Assembly: GCA_944390865.1 (NCBI GenBank)
Contig: CALXRC010000007.1
Coordinates: 1-64,000 of the forward strand
DNA: 64,000 bases
Source: an uncultured Spirochaetales bacterium
GTDB taxonomy: Bacteria; Spirochaetota; Spirochaetia; Sphaerochaetales; Sphaerochaetaceae
Direction of reading: 5' to 3'
Part shown: in pieces, positions 17,251 through 26,564 of the stretch
How the letters are laid out: the number at the start of each line of letters is the position of its first letter
Position numbering within the stretch: position 1 is the first letter of the stretch
Translations under genes and position numbers: made by a program
Notes under the pieces: generated by a model
What the model was told of the DNA's origin: nothing
The model's input: only the letters and a program-made list of their open reading frames with translations
Database searches by the model: none

Positions 17251-19107
17251 TTATTTGTGCAACAACTTTGAAGCCTTCAGCAGCACACTTACGCCTTTTT
17301 CAGCCTCTATTGTTGCATTTTCTGCCGCCTTTCCGTTCTCAGGGTAAAGCTGCTGCACTACCCTGTAGCCTTCAAGCACAGGGATGTCCAGGCTGAGCGT
17401 CCTCTTTTCTCCCTTGTTGAGGACAAGACACCAGGCCTCTTTTCTGGTTCTCCTGACAATGGCCAGCGCAGCCTCATCAAGAGGCACGAAGAATGTGGAG
17501 GCATAGGCCAGTTCATCGCCTTCCTGCCTCCTCAGTCTGCCCATGAGGCGGTGAACGCTGAGCGTTTTCTCATTCCACCTGCTCTCATCCCACTGCATTG
17601 GATAGCGGGATGCTTCCACGCTGCCCATCTGGCCGTCCAGCCCGATTTCATCGCCGTAATAGACATTGGGCATGCCCGGCAGCATGAACAGGGCCATGAC
17701 GACACCCTCATAGACACTCTGGCAGAAGATCTCCCTGTGATTGTGAAGACGCGGAGTGTCATGGCTGTCGAAAAGATTCATCCTGAAAAACCTGGACAGG
17801 TCATCTGCTGCATTCATGCTTGACTCAAGCGCCGCAGCCAGATCATATGCGCTGTAAGCATTGTCGGCCTGAGGGGAATGGCCCCATCCGCCGGTCAGGA
17901 AGCGGTCACGCTCGCCCATCCAGCTTCTCAGCGGACGGCCTGAGCCATAGTAGTTCATTGTCGCATCCCACATGTCGTTGTCCAGGTATTCTGAAGCATC
18001 GTTCCAGTCTTCGCCCACAAGATAGATGTCCTTCCTGACAGCTTTCAGACTGTCATGCACCTGCCTCCAGATTTCCCTGCACAGCTGATCAGAGCCATGG
18101 CGTCCGAGTTCAGGAGCGACGTCAAGCCTCCACCCGTCCTGAAAAAACGGAGCTCTGAGGTATTTCTGCATGGCTGAATCAGGACTGCGGTACAGCAGAT
18201 CCCTGAGCTTCTGGCTGTTGAAGTTCAGCTGGGGCATTGTGTCAACTCCGGCCCATTTGGCATAAGAACCGTCAGCAGAAAGATAGTAGAAGCCTGCTTC
18301 GTCGCTGTCAGGATCGCTGACAGCCTTTTCAAACCACGGATTCTCGACGCTTGTGTGGTTGATGGAGATGTCGACAACTACGCGTATGCCCTTTTCGTGG
18401 GCAGCTGCAATCAGACTGGCAAGCGCCTCGTCGCCGCCCAGCTTGCTGTCGACATGAAAGAAATCCTCAGCATCAAAGCGGTGCACTGTGCTGCTCTGGA
18501 CAATCGGGTTGATATAAAGGCAGGTGACGCCCAGACTGCCCAGATAATCCAGCTTTTCCTCAATTCCCTTCAGATCCCCGTTGAAGAAATCCAGACAGTG
18601 AGCCTTGTCGTAGCTTTCAGGAATCTCGTCAAAGCCATGGGCCGTGACCCAGTTTCCATGATAGCAGTAATCATGGTCATGGACGTCGTTTGACACATCT
18701 CCGTTGCAGAACCTGTCAGGGAAGATCTGATAGCAGAAGGCTGACGGAATCCAGCGGGGGCTGTCATGCGACGGCGTGATGGAAAACATGTTCTTCATCT
18801 GCGGAGGATAGACCGTCACCCCTGACTTGCTGTAATAGTAAAAGCGACCTGAAGTCCTGAATACAAAGTAGTAGCGCAGTTTCTCAGGCCTGTATGCTCC
18901 GTTAACAACATAGAAATAGAAGCTGTCCTGCTTCCTTGCAAGCGGAAAGCGCCACTGAACACCGTTGAAGTTCGTGACGCAGAATGATTCCTCAACCTCA
19001 ATTGAACTGTCAATCTGGACGGCAAGCTCCACGCTCTCTCCGTTTTCGGGAAAGAGCGGAGAGACAAATTCTGAAGACACCTGACTGTATACTTTGTTCT
19101 CAAACAT
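17251..19107 (-). CDS. GH13 alpha-glucan hydrolase (neopullulanase/cyclomaltodextrinase type)
   Basis: 618 residues without signal peptide, so cytoplasmic. Residues 1-115 form a CBM34-like beta domain. The barrel follows with YQIFPDRFCNGD, VVDISINHT (region I), DGWRLDVAPE (Asp nucleophile), LVGEDWN (Glu acid/base) and FDSHDTPRL (Asp stabiliser), so all three catalytic residues are present. It probably opens cyclodextrins or cuts short maltodextrins. Only 39 bases separate it from guaB downstream. Confidence 0.88.
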   Translation of the reverse strand: MFENKVYSQVSSEFVSPLFPENGESVELAVQIDSSIEVEESFCVTNFNGVQWRFPLARKQDSFYFYVVNGAYRPEKLRYYFVFRTSGRFYYYSKSGVTVYPPQMKNMFSITPSHDSPRWIPSAFCYQIFPDRFCNGDVSNDVHDHDYCYHGNWVTAHGFDEIPESYDKAHCLDFFNGDLKGIEEKLDYLGSLGVTCLYINPIVQSSTVHRFDAEDFFHVDSKLGGDEALASLIAAAHEKGIRVVVDISINHTSVENPWFEKAVSDPDSDEAGFYYLSADGSYAKWAGVDTMPQLNFNSQKLRDLLYRSPDSAMQKYLRAPFFQDGWRLDVAPELGRHGSDQLCREIWRQVHDSLKAVRKDIYLVGEDWNDASEYLDNDMWDATMNYYGSGRPLRSWMGERDRFLTGGWGHSPQADNAYSAYDLAAALESSMNAADDLSRFFRMNLFDSHDTPRLHNHREIFCQSVYEGVVMALFMLPGMPNVYYGDEIGLDGQMGSVEASRYPMQWDESRWNEKTLSVHRLMGRLRRQEGDELAYASTFFVPLDEAALAIVRRTRKEAWCLVLNKGEKRTLSLDIPVLEGYRVVQQLYPENGKAAENATIEAEKGVSVLLKASKLLHK

Positions 19108-19189
19108 GAAAGACTCTCCTCATGAGAAGTTTAGTACAGGGAAGCTTTTTATCAATCACCGGATTCTGCCAGTCTTTATCCTGTCTCAG

Positions 19190-19223
19190 CCAGAAAAAGA
19201 AAACCGCCCTGACTGGAGGGCGG
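19190..19223 (-). terminator. adk terminator
   Basis: Minus strand: GCCGCCCT-CCAGTC-AGGGCGGT followed by TTTCTTTTTC, 10 bases after the adk stop. Confidence 0.8.
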
Positions 19224-19232
19224 CATGCAGTA

Positions 19233-19862
19233 TCAGCCGCTGATGGCTTTCTTCAGCTGCTCAAAGACCTCTTCCGGACTGCCGGAAGCATCCACGTCGA
19301 CAAGGAGTCCTCTTGAGCGGTAGTAGTCAATCAGAGGAGCCGTCGAGGCTTCATAGACTTCAAGACGGTTCCTGACCGACTCTTCCCTGTCATCGTCTCT
19401 CTGGATCAGGGGCTCTCCGGTCTCATCATCAATGCCCTCGACTTTAGGCGGATTGTAAAGGATATGATAGGTTCTGCCGGTTGACTTGCAGACCCTTCTT
19501 CCTGAAAGGCGCCTGACAACAGTCTCCTTGTCAAGAACGAAGTTGACGACCTTGTCAAGCTCTGTCATGCGGGCAAGCGCATCTGCCTGGGCAATTGTCC
19601 TGGGAAAACCGTCGAGGATGAAACCTGCTGCCGCATCAGCTTCCTTGAGGCGGTTGTCGACCATGGCAATTGTCACCTCATCCGGAACAAGATCTCCGGC
19701 AGCCAGAATGGCCTTCACTTTCTGGCCGAGCTCTGTCTCTCTGCGGATATTGTCCCTGAAGAGATCCCCTGTGGAAATATGGGGAATTGAGTATGCTGTC
19801 TTTGCCTGGGAAGCGATTGTTCCCTTTCCTGCCCCGGGAGGGCCTAAAAACACTAATTTCAT
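19233..19862 (-). CDS. adk: adenylate kinase
   Basis: 209 residues from ATG 19862, preceded by AGAGG. It has the P-loop GPPGAGKGT at residues 7-15, DGFPRT near residue 82 and a full-length LID. The LID carries VCKSTGRTYH rather than four cysteines, so it is the non-zinc type. The enzyme balances ATP, ADP and AMP. An alternative upstream start at 19904 lacks a ribosome binding site and is not used. Confidence 0.95.
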   Translation of the reverse strand: MKLVFLGPPGAGKGTIASQAKTAYSIPHISTGDLFRDNIRRETELGQKVKAILAAGDLVPDEVTIAMVDNRLKEADAAAGFILDGFPRTIAQADALARMTELDKVVNFVLDKETVVRRLSGRRVCKSTGRTYHILYNPPKVEGIDDETGEPLIQRDDDREESVRNRLEVYEASTAPLIDYYRSRGLLVDVDASGSPEEVFEQLKKAISG

Positions 19863-19960
19863 TATTTGTACCTCTGAATCAGGATAATACACCAGGATTG
19901 GCAATAAAAGGAAGAAGAAATGATTTTCTAAAATGCAGTCTTTCGATTATGATTTGAGTC

Positions 19961-21007
19961 ATGAGCAATAAAATTATTCTTCACGCACATGATCTTGACG
20001 GTTATCTGACAAAGGAAGACAGCCTGGCTCTCAGCGGGCTTGATGAGCTTTACAAGAAGTATCTTGACCAATGCACCCGCTTTTCCTCAGGCTGCGAGGA
20101 AAGCGCAGAGCAGCTTGTACTGCTGAGCAAGCAGCTCAGCAGCGAGCTGGAACGCATCACAGGGCAAGAGGACCAGATCCATGTCTACTCGTTTGAGACT
20201 CCCAGAGAGCAGCATGTAGAGGCAAGCCGCCTCATCGCCAGGCTGAGAGACCCAAAGACAAGTCATGAGGAATTCCTTTACTATATACAGAGGGCCTACG
20301 AGCTTCTCTTCGGCCACACTTTCGCCGACAAGGCAATAACAAAAAAAAGAAGCATAATCCAGATCACTCCAGTGACGGCCCCGTGCCAGAACTATGCGGT
20401 CCACCGCATTCCAGACATTGACTCGCTGATACACAACAGCGTCATGTGCGTCATGCTGCGCGGAGCCCTGCTGCCTTCAATGATCATAAGCAAGGAAATC
20501 CAGGACTACTCTTCCGACGGCTACATAACACCCTTTGCCCTGTTCAGGATAAAGCGAGATGAGTCCTGCACAGAGGGAAGCATGCGCTATGTGCTTGACC
20601 TTGACAAATCCTTTTTTGACCTGAAGAGCCTTGAAGGAAAGGATCTGATCTTCGCAGACCCGATGAACGCCACAGGCGGCAGCCTGGTGACAATTGTCAA
20701 ATATCTTGAAGGTGAAGGAATCAGGCCGAAAAGCATCAAGTTCATCAATGTGATATCGGCGCTCAAGGGCGCCCTGAGAATAGCCAGGGCCCTTCCTGAT
20801 GCTGAGGTCTACACACTGTGGATGGATCCTGTGCTGAACGAGAAGGCCTACATCCTGCCCGGCCTCGGCGATGCCGGCGACAGACTGAACGGCATTGATG
20901 AGGACAGGCCCAGAAATATGATCCAGCTCATTGCCGATTACGGGCAGAACATTGTCAACCTTTACAGGAATCAGGTAAGGGAAATTGAAGAGACCTGTCT
21001 TAATTAG
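19961..21007 (+). CDS. upp: uracil phosphoribosyltransferase with long N-terminal extension
   Basis: 348 residues, against about 210 for ordinary UPRT. The C-terminal two thirds has the UPRT blocks: SLIHNSVMCVMLRGALLPSM, the PRPP loop DPMNATGGS near residue 235 and PGLGDAGDRLNG, the uracil-binding end. The first 130 residues are an added helical domain of unknown role. It converts uracil and PRPP to UMP; a uridine kinase-like or regulatory role for the extension cannot be read from the sequence. It shares 23 bases with the lipoprotein gene that follows. Confidence 0.85.
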   Translation: MSNKIILHAHDLDGYLTKEDSLALSGLDELYKKYLDQCTRFSSGCEESAEQLVLLSKQLSSELERITGQEDQIHVYSFETPREQHVEASRLIARLRDPKTSHEEFLYYIQRAYELLFGHTFADKAITKKRSIIQITPVTAPCQNYAVHRIPDIDSLIHNSVMCVMLRGALLPSMIISKEIQDYSSDGYITPFALFRIKRDESCTEGSMRYVLDLDKSFFDLKSLEGKDLIFADPMNATGGSLVTIVKYLEGEGIRPKSIKFINVISALKGALRIARALPDAEVYTLWMDPVLNEKAYILPGLGDAGDRLNGIDEDRPRNMIQLIADYGQNIVNLYRNQVREIEETCLN

Positions 21008-21749
21008 CCTGATCATCATCCTTGCCCTTACATCCTGCACGACGGGCCGCCGTGAAGCAGAGATCACGCGCCTCTTGGCCGCAGCAGACACTGCACAGGA
21101 AAGCTTTGAGAACACCCGGCAGGCATACAGCCTTTATCCTGATGATGAAAGAGTGCTGTACAATTACGCCTACATGCTTGGCGCCATGTCAATGGAAGAA
21201 GAGGCTGTCAGGGTCTGCGATGAGGCTCTGGCGCTCTACCCGCGCGCCCTGCGCTTTTATTACCTCAAGGCCGGCATGCTGAAGGAAATGGGACGCCATC
21301 AGTCCTGGATAAGAGTGCTTGAGTCAGTGCTTGACTTTGACAGGGCCAACACCGATGTCATGCTTGAGCTGGCGCAGTATTATGAGTCCCACTTCAAGCC
21401 GGAAAAGGCGGCAGAGTACGCACAGGACATTCTGGCCTACAATCCGACGCATACGAGAGCCCTCCAGATTCTTGCGCGCTCCAATGCCTTTTTCGCCTCA
21501 TTCACGCGAGTGCCTGACGAGACAGTTTATGAATCTGACTGGAAAAAAGACATTAAGCTGCAGACAGCTGACATCAGCAGCGTGATCAGGACTCTGGAAG
21601 AGAGGGCCAGAACGCCTGAGAGAAAGAGGCTGTTCCAGCCTCTGCTTTATCCGGCAGCAGAACTGCCGCCGGCAGGTCCCGGACTTCAGGAAGCTGACCT
21701 GGACGGAATAATCAGACTGCTCAGCTCTTCAGCTTTGAATACTGACTGA
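20985..21749 (+). CDS. TPR-like lipoprotein
   Basis: 254 residues. The signal LIIILALTSC forms a lipobox with Cys 18. Residues 40-180 hold at least three tetratricopeptide-like helix pairs (YSLYPDDERVLYNYAYML, ALYPRALRFYYLKAGML, LAYNPTHTRALQILARS). It is likely a membrane-anchored protein-interaction module. It overlaps the phosphoribosyltransferase gene by 23 bases and converges on rnhA with a 29-base overlap. Confidence 0.8.
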   Translation: MKRPVLISLIIILALTSCTTGRREAEITRLLAAADTAQESFENTRQAYSLYPDDERVLYNYAYMLGAMSMEEEAVRVCDEALALYPRALRFYYLKAGMLKEMGRHQSWIRVLESVLDFDRANTDVMLELAQYYESHFKPEKAAEYAQDILAYNPTHTRALQILARSNAFFASFTRVPDETVYESDWKKDIKLQTADISSVIRTLEERARTPERKRLFQPLLYPAAELPPAGPGLQEADLDGIIRLLSSSALNTD

Positions 21750-22158
21750 CAGCGAGTTCGTCGCAGCGGTTGTTGTATGGGTTTGAGGCATGTCCCTTCA
21801 CCCAGACAAAGCGCACCTCGTGCGTCTCGAGCAGGCCAAGCAGCCTGAGCCACAGGTCTGTATTCGGGACACTCTTTCCCTGCTTGATCCAGTTCTTCTT
21901 CTGCCAGGAGAAGACCCAGCCCTTTGTCACGGAATCGACAAGGTAGCGTGAGTCAGAGTAAAGCGTCACGGCACACGGCCGCTTAAGCTCCTCAAGCGCC
22001 TTTATTGCAGCCGTCAGCTCCATTCTGTTGTTCGTGGTCATGGCCTCTGCGCCGGAGATCTCCTTCTCAGTCTCCCCTTTTTTCAGAATGGCCGCCCAGC
22101 CGCCCGGGCCGGGATTTCCGGAGCAGGCTCCGTCTGTATAGATATCAACCTCAGTCAT
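21721..22158 (-). CDS. rnhA: ribonuclease HI
   Basis: 145 residues from ATG 22158. It has DGACSGNPGPGG (first Asp), MELTA (Glu), YSDSRYLVDS (Asp) and the C-terminal RCDELA (Asp), so the full DEDD set is present. It removes RNA from RNA/DNA hybrids. The start overlaps the end of the parvulin gene by eight bases. Confidence 0.95.
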   Translation of the reverse strand: MTEVDIYTDGACSGNPGPGGWAAILKKGETEKEISGAEAMTTNNRMELTAAIKALEELKRPCAVTLYSDSRYLVDSVTKGWVFSWQKKNWIKQGKSVPNTDLWLRLLGLLETHEVRFVWVKGHASNPYNNRCDELAVSQYSKLKS

Positions 22159-22432
22159 TTTTCGTTCCAGTACGCTTGATGATGTGCCAGCCGAATTTCG
22201 TATGCACAGGGCGGCTGATGCTGCCTGGAGAAAGCCTGAAAGCCGCATCCTCAAATTCCTTCACCATCTGGCCAGAAGAGAAAAAGCCGAGATCCCCGCC
22301 CTTGCTTCTGCTTGGACATGTCGAATAGCGTCTTGCCAGCTCGGCAAAGTTCGCGCCCTGCCTCAGCTCGGCATAGATTCTGTCTGCCAGAGCCCTGTCC
22401 CTTACCAGAATATGACTTGCTCTTACCTGCAT
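22151..22432 (-). CDS. parvulin-type peptidyl-prolyl isomerase
   Basis: A 93-residue stand-alone PpiC domain: ASHILV at the start, FAELARRYSTCPS, GGDLGFFSSGQMVKEFEDAAF and FGWHIIKR. No signal peptide, so cytoplasmic. ATG 22432 has a strong GAGGGGG five bases upstream; a longer frame from 22516 is arginine-rich and not family-like. It lies in an apparent three-gene run: CYTH protein, parvulin, rnhA. Confidence 0.9.
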   Translation of the reverse strand: MQVRASHILVRDRALADRIYAELRQGANFAELARRYSTCPSRSKGGDLGFFSSGQMVKEFEDAAFRLSPGSISRPVHTKFGWHIIKRTGTKND

Positions 22433-22442
22433 GTGCACCCCC

Positions 22443-22997
22443 TCACTCTGACCTGCCTGTCCTGGGCTCAAAGGGGCGGAGCATCTCCTGATAGCTGCGG
22501 CTCTCGACCGCCTCATCGCTCAGACCAAGGGCATGAAGTGTCTCAAAGAGTCTATCATAGTTTTCCCTGTTAGCTTCAAGCCCGGCCTCTGCAGAAATGA
22601 TCTCCATTTCAAGGAACCAGCCCAGATGACGCACGTCAAGCAGCTCAATGTGGACAGGGCCGTACATCCATGACCATCCTTCCTTGTATTTATGGATAAA
22701 CACTTCATAACCCAGAAGCAAAGCCATCTCCTTCATGACTGGCAGGTCTGCCGGCTCATCATGATAGAACTCAAGCTCTTTGTTGCATTCCAGCGCGCCT
22801 TCCCTGTGGTTCTGCTTGACAGAAACCAGTATCCTGGCGTTTTCAAGCCTCAGGCGGAAACGGGGAACAGCATCATCAGGAAAAGCGTAGTAGACGTCTT
22901 CCTTCACGACAGGCTCCCCTTCTACGCCGCAGAGCCTGTCAATCCTGTCCTTCAGATTCCTGTCCGCATGAGCCTTAATCTCTATTTCATATGCCAT
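22443..22997 (-). CDS. CYTH-domain protein (class IV adenylate cyclase/triphosphatase type)
   Basis: 184 residues. The ExExK motif is at the N-terminus (EIEIKA), followed by alternating basic and acidic strands (FRLRLEN, LVSVKQN, KELEF, HIELLDV, LEMEI) that line a triphosphate tunnel. Members hydrolyse triphosphates such as thiamine triphosphate or make cAMP. The CyaB label is common for this length but the reaction is not proven by sequence. Confidence 0.82.
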   Translation of the reverse strand: MAYEIEIKAHADRNLKDRIDRLCGVEGEPVVKEDVYYAFPDDAVPRFRLRLENARILVSVKQNHREGALECNKELEFYHDEPADLPVMKEMALLLGYEVFIHKYKEGWSWMYGPVHIELLDVRHLGWFLEMEIISAEAGLEANRENYDRLFETLHALGLSDEAVESRSYQEMLRPFEPRTGRSE

Positions 22998-23059
22998 AGC
23001 ACTGCTGCCGCACCTGTCAGCTGCGGCACCTCCTGTAACTCAGACAATCTGTCATTTAC

Positions 23060-23833
23060 CTACTTCCAGGGGAAAATCATGTTCTTGAAGGAACGCGGCC
23101 CGATCTTCTCCTCTTCATCAAAGAGAATGTCAGCCCAGGGAAGATGCTTCCGGTCACAGTCCGGATTATCCTCAATGTAGTCATATTTCAGCATGAGCAG
23201 CTTGACTGCATCCTGACCGGCCAGGCTCATCCCCGCCACGCCGGGAACAAGTCCCATTGTCATTACAGTGAGAGCTATGCAGACCACATTGTAAATCAGG
23301 AAGAAGACAGAGAACAGCATATTGTCGGCTGCCACAATGAAGCACTTTTTCAGCGTCTTCAGAGGCCTGTCGCCCGGAAGGTATGAGCTGAGGGCAAAAT
23401 AATACGGCAGCGCAAGCACCGAAAAGATGGTCAGCCAGATCAGAAGTATGCTGATCACAGTCCCGACAACGCCGAAGGCATTGAGATAAAACGGTATGAT
23501 GAAAGTCAGGACAAGGAAGAAGAAGACGTAGATGACAAACATCAGCAGCGAATGGCGCAGATTTCTGCCAAAGCCCGCCTTGAGGTCCTGCCAGGTGCTG
23601 CTCTTGTACTGAGAGTAGCCGTAAGTCGCATTATTCACCGCGCCTGAAAAGACCGCAATGACAAAGAGAAGTCCCAGTATGGCCGCAAAAAAAGGAACCA
23701 TTCCATACTCTGCAAGCGAGAATGAATATATTCCCAGGAAAAACAGCAGGAGATATACAACATTCATTATCACAAGGCCGATGAGATTGTCCCAGCCGTC
23801 AAAAAAAGCCTTCTTGATGAAGAATCCAGTCAT
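23060..23833 (-). CDS. polytopic membrane protein of unknown function
   Basis: 257 residues from ATG 23833, about six long hydrophobic helices and an acidic C-terminal tail. The layout (FFIKKAFFDGWDNLIGLV... then long helices) recalls DUF624-like or general six-helix proteins, but I do not assign a family. An upstream TTG at 23872 would add 13 residues. Confidence 0.65.
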   Translation of the reverse strand: MTGFFIKKAFFDGWDNLIGLVIMNVVYLLLFFLGIYSFSLAEYGMVPFFAAILGLLFVIAVFSGAVNNATYGYSQYKSSTWQDLKAGFGRNLRHSLLMFVIYVFFFLVLTFIIPFYLNAFGVVGTVISILLIWLTIFSVLALPYYFALSSYLPGDRPLKTLKKCFIVAADNMLFSVFFLIYNVVCIALTVMTMGLVPGVAGMSLAGQDAVKLLMLKYDYIEDNPDCDRKHLPWADILFDEEEKIGPRSFKNMIFPWK

Positions 23834-23935
23834 ACAGATAAATCTACATGTTAAGGCATCTTTCTTCAACAATTTTGTTTATGAATATCAATGCAGAAAT
23901 TTTTCCATATTTATGCATATTTATTTAAAAACCTC

Positions 23936-23968
23936 TTGTACATTTCCTGAAAACATGCATAATCATGT
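23936..23968 (+). promoter_or_regulatory. argG promoter with overlapping palindrome
   Basis: TTGTAC (23936-23941) and CATAAT (23958-23963) with 16 bases between. A 16-base palindrome ACATG-CATAAT-CATGT (23953-23968) covers the -10, so a repressor bound there would block transcription. ArgR is the obvious candidate for argG, but the site is not a clear ARG box. Confidence 0.45.
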
Positions 23969-24009
23969 ACAAAAACAAACACTTCATCCTGAAAACGGGG
24001 ACTAATAAA

Positions 24010-25245
24010 ATGGCAAAAGAGAAAATTATTCTTGCATATTCCGGCGGTCTGGACACATCAGTCATTCTGAAATGGCTCAGCAACAAGGGCTTTGATGTTA
24101 TCGCTTATGTTGCAGACGTGGGCCAGAATGAGGACTTCAAGGCAATTGAGGCAAAGGCATATGCCACAGGAGCCAGCAAGGTCTACATTGAAGATCTGAA
24201 GAAACCTCTGGTGACAGACTATATCTTCCCTGCCCTCAAGGCGAACACTATCTATGAAGGCACATACATGCTGGGAACAAGTCTTGCCAGACCGATCATC
24301 GCAAAGCGCCATATCGAGATTGCTAAGAAGGAAGGCACAAAGTATGTGGCTCACGGTGCTACAGGAAAGGGCAATGATCAGGTACGCTTCGAGTTCGGCT
24401 ACTATATGAACATGAGTGACGTGAAGATCATCTCCCCGTGGAAGGATCCTGAGTGGCTCAGCCAGTTTGAAGGCAGATCTGACATGCTCTCTTATGCGAA
24501 GGAAAACGGCATTGAGGTTAAGGCAAGCCTGAAAAAACCGTACAGCGAGGATGAGAATCTCATCCACATCTCGCATGAGGCAGGCATTCTGGAAGATCCT
24601 TCAATACGCTGTCCTGAGGATGTGTACTCACTGACAGTATCGCCTCATGAGGCGCCTGAAGAGGAAACAGTCCTTGAACTGGAGTTTGTATCAGGCACCC
24701 CTGTCTGCGTGAAGAACCTCACAACAGGAGAAAGCGTAACAGATCCGCTTGAAATGATCCTCTACCTCAACAAGATGGGTCACGACAATGCGATCGGACG
24801 TGTCGATATGGTCGAGAACCGCTATATCGGCATCAAGAGCAGAGGCGTATACGAGACCCCCGGCTGCGAAATCCTCTGGAAGGCCCATCACAACCTTGAA
24901 GGCCTGTGCATGGACAAGGAGGCAATGCATCTGCGCGACATGCTCAGCCCGAAATATGCCGAGCTCATTTACAACGGCTACTGGGGAGCTCCTGAGTTCA
25001 ACATGCTCACAGCCCTTTTTGAGGAGAGCCAGAAGTATGTGACGGGAAAGGCAAAAGTCGCACTTTACAAGGGCAATGTCATCAATGCGGGAATTACAAG
25101 CGGCCTTTCTCTCTACAACGAGGATCTGGGAAGCATGGACAAGGCCGGCGGCTATCATCCGCTTGACTGCAAGGGCTTTATCAACATAAACGCCATCAGG
25201 CTCATGGCAAACGCAGAGCGCGAGGCAAAAGCCGAGAAAGCCTGA
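24010..25245 (+). CDS. argG: argininosuccinate synthase
   Basis: 411 residues from ATG 24010, with GGGGA about 10 bases upstream. The N-terminal [11 protein letters not shown] is the ATP pyrophosphatase loop. [13 protein letters not shown] and the citrulline/aspartate-binding blocks are present. It joins citrulline and aspartate to argininosuccinate using ATP. No other arginine gene is in the window, so it may serve arginine synthesis from imported citrulline. It has its own promoter and terminator. Confidence 0.95.
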   Translation: MAKEKIILAYSGGLDTSVILKWLSNKGFDVIAYVADVGQNEDFKAIEAKAYATGASKVYIEDLKKPLVTDYIFPALKANTIYEGTYMLGTSLARPIIAKRHIEIAKKEGTKYVAHGATGKGNDQVRFEFGYYMNMSDVKIISPWKDPEWLSQFEGRSDMLSYAKENGIEVKASLKKPYSEDENLIHISHEAGILEDPSIRCPEDVYSLTVSPHEAPEEETVLELEFVSGTPVCVKNLTTGESVTDPLEMILYLNKMGHDNAIGRVDMVENRYIGIKSRGVYETPGCEILWKAHHNLEGLCMDKEAMHLRDMLSPKYAELIYNGYWGAPEFNMLTALFEESQKYVTGKAKVALYKGNVINAGITSGLSLYNEDLGSMDKAGGYHPLDCKGFININAIRLMANAEREAKAEKA

Positions 25246-25275
25246 GTGCTGAAAAAAAATGAATGATGCTCATGA

Positions 25276-25313
25276 GGGCGGCAGTACACTACTGCCGTCC
25301 TTTGTTGTCTTCC
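25276..25313 (+). terminator. argG terminator
   Basis: GGGCGGCAGT-ACACT-ACTGCCGTCC followed by TTTGTTGTCTTCC, 30 bases after the argG stop. Confidence 0.75.
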
Positions 25314-25341
25314 CTTCGTGCGCATGTTAGAATCAGAGGAT

Positions 25342-25881
25342 ATGAAAGCTTTTGATTCCCCCATTGAAACCGAGCGGCTCGTACTCAGACGCATCGCAAA
25401 GGAAGACTGGAAGAATCTCGCCTCAATGCTGCAGGATGAGGACGTCATGTATGCATATGAGCATGCGTTCAGCGATGATGAGGTGACAGCCTGGCTTGAC
25501 AAGCAGCTTCTGCGCTACGAAAAGGAAGACGGGCTTGGACTGCTGGGTCTCTGTCTCAGGGAAAACGGGGCCTTTATCGGCCAGTGCGGCCTGACTTACC
25601 AGCAGATCAGGGGAAGGACTGTCGCTGAAATCGGCTATCTGCTGAAAAAGCAGTACTGGCACAAAGGCTACGCAACTGAAGCGGCAATTGCTGTCAGGGA
25701 CTATGCATTCAACACTCTTGGCCTGAATGAGGTGTACTCAATCATCAGGGAAAACAACTTCGCCAGCCAGCAGGTTGCGCTGCGCTGCGGCATGCAGAAA
25801 GTCGATACAATCGTCAAGCATTATTACAATATGGATATGATCCACTACTGTTACAGAATCAAGAGGAATCAGGGGGCTTAG
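25342..25881 (+). CDS. GNAT acetyltransferase, RimJ/RimL type
   Basis: 179 residues. TERLVLRRIAKEDW at the N-terminus, VAEIGYLLKKQYWHKGYATEA as the acetyl-CoA motif and the C-terminal NFASQQVALRCGM block are all typical of the ribosomal-protein-alanine acetyltransferase branch. The substrate is unknown. ATG 25342 is preceded by AGAGGA, but at very short spacing. An in-frame ATG at 25324 adds six residues. Confidence 0.85.
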   Translation: MKAFDSPIETERLVLRRIAKEDWKNLASMLQDEDVMYAYEHAFSDDEVTAWLDKQLLRYEKEDGLGLLGLCLRENGAFIGQCGLTYQQIRGRTVAEIGYLLKKQYWHKGYATEAAIAVRDYAFNTLGLNEVYSIIRENNFASQQVALRCGMQKVDTIVKHYYNMDMIHYCYRIKRNQGA

Positions 25882-25907
25882 CAAAAGACGCGGGCTGATG
25901 ATATGCT

Positions 25908-26492
25908 TTGACCATGGCCTTCGATTACAAAGTTGAGTTCAAAGAATACTATTCGGCAAAGCAGACAGCACAGCTCCTGTTCATTCCCTCCTTCCGTTAT
26001 CTGTGCATTGAGGGCAGCGGCAAGCTGGCCAAGGGCAGTCCTGCCTTTGCCGCCATGCATCAGGTCGCGCTCATGCTGCGCTCCAGCAGAAGGCTCGGAC
26101 ATGATGTGCCTTCCTGGTTTGATTACGTCCTGCCTCCGGTCGAAAGCCTTTATTCTGCACAAAAGCCTTTCAGCTGGAAAGTGATCTCAAGGCTGCCGGA
26201 CTTCTTCACGGATGAGGATGTCTCCTGGGCAAAGGAGGAGGCAGAAAGAAAGTCAGGCGCCGGCTGCAGCGGCATAAAGGCCATGATGATAAGCGAGGGA
26301 ATGTGCGCTCAGATCATGCATACAGGTCCAGCAAGCACAAAACCTGAAGCCTTCATCCGCATTGAAGAATATGCGGCCTCTTTCGGCTACAGAGTGGATG
26401 AATCCCGCCTGAGACATGAAATTCCCCTCTCTGATCCGGAAAGGACGTCAAGAAACCGCTTCAGGACAGTGCTAAGACTGCCTGTCTGCTAG
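25908..26492 (+). CDS. GyrI-like small-molecule-binding protein
   Basis: 194 residues. The start FDYKVEFKEYYSAKQTAQLLFIPSFRYLCIEGSG and the later GMCAQIMHTGP block match the GyrI-like effector-binding fold in the branch that occurs as stand-alone proteins. Such proteins bind or hydrolyse small hydrophobic molecules. The DNA-binding half of BmrR-type regulators is absent. A start at ATG 25914 is equally possible. Confidence 0.75.
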   Translation: MTMAFDYKVEFKEYYSAKQTAQLLFIPSFRYLCIEGSGKLAKGSPAFAAMHQVALMLRSSRRLGHDVPSWFDYVLPPVESLYSAQKPFSWKVISRLPDFFTDEDVSWAKEEAERKSGAGCSGIKAMMISEGMCAQIMHTGPASTKPEAFIRIEEYAASFGYRVDESRLRHEIPLSDPERTSRNRFRTVLRLPVC

Positions 26493-26501
26493 CCAGCCCT
26501 C

Positions 26502-26530
26502 TTGCTATTATTTGAATAATCATCAATAAT
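26502..26530 (+). promoter_or_regulatory. rpsB promoter
   Basis: TTGCTA and AATAAT with 17 bases between, about 100 bases before the rpsB start codon. Confidence 0.5.
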
Positions 26531-26564
26531 CAGAACCACTGTGTTCGTTGAACCAGAATTTCCG

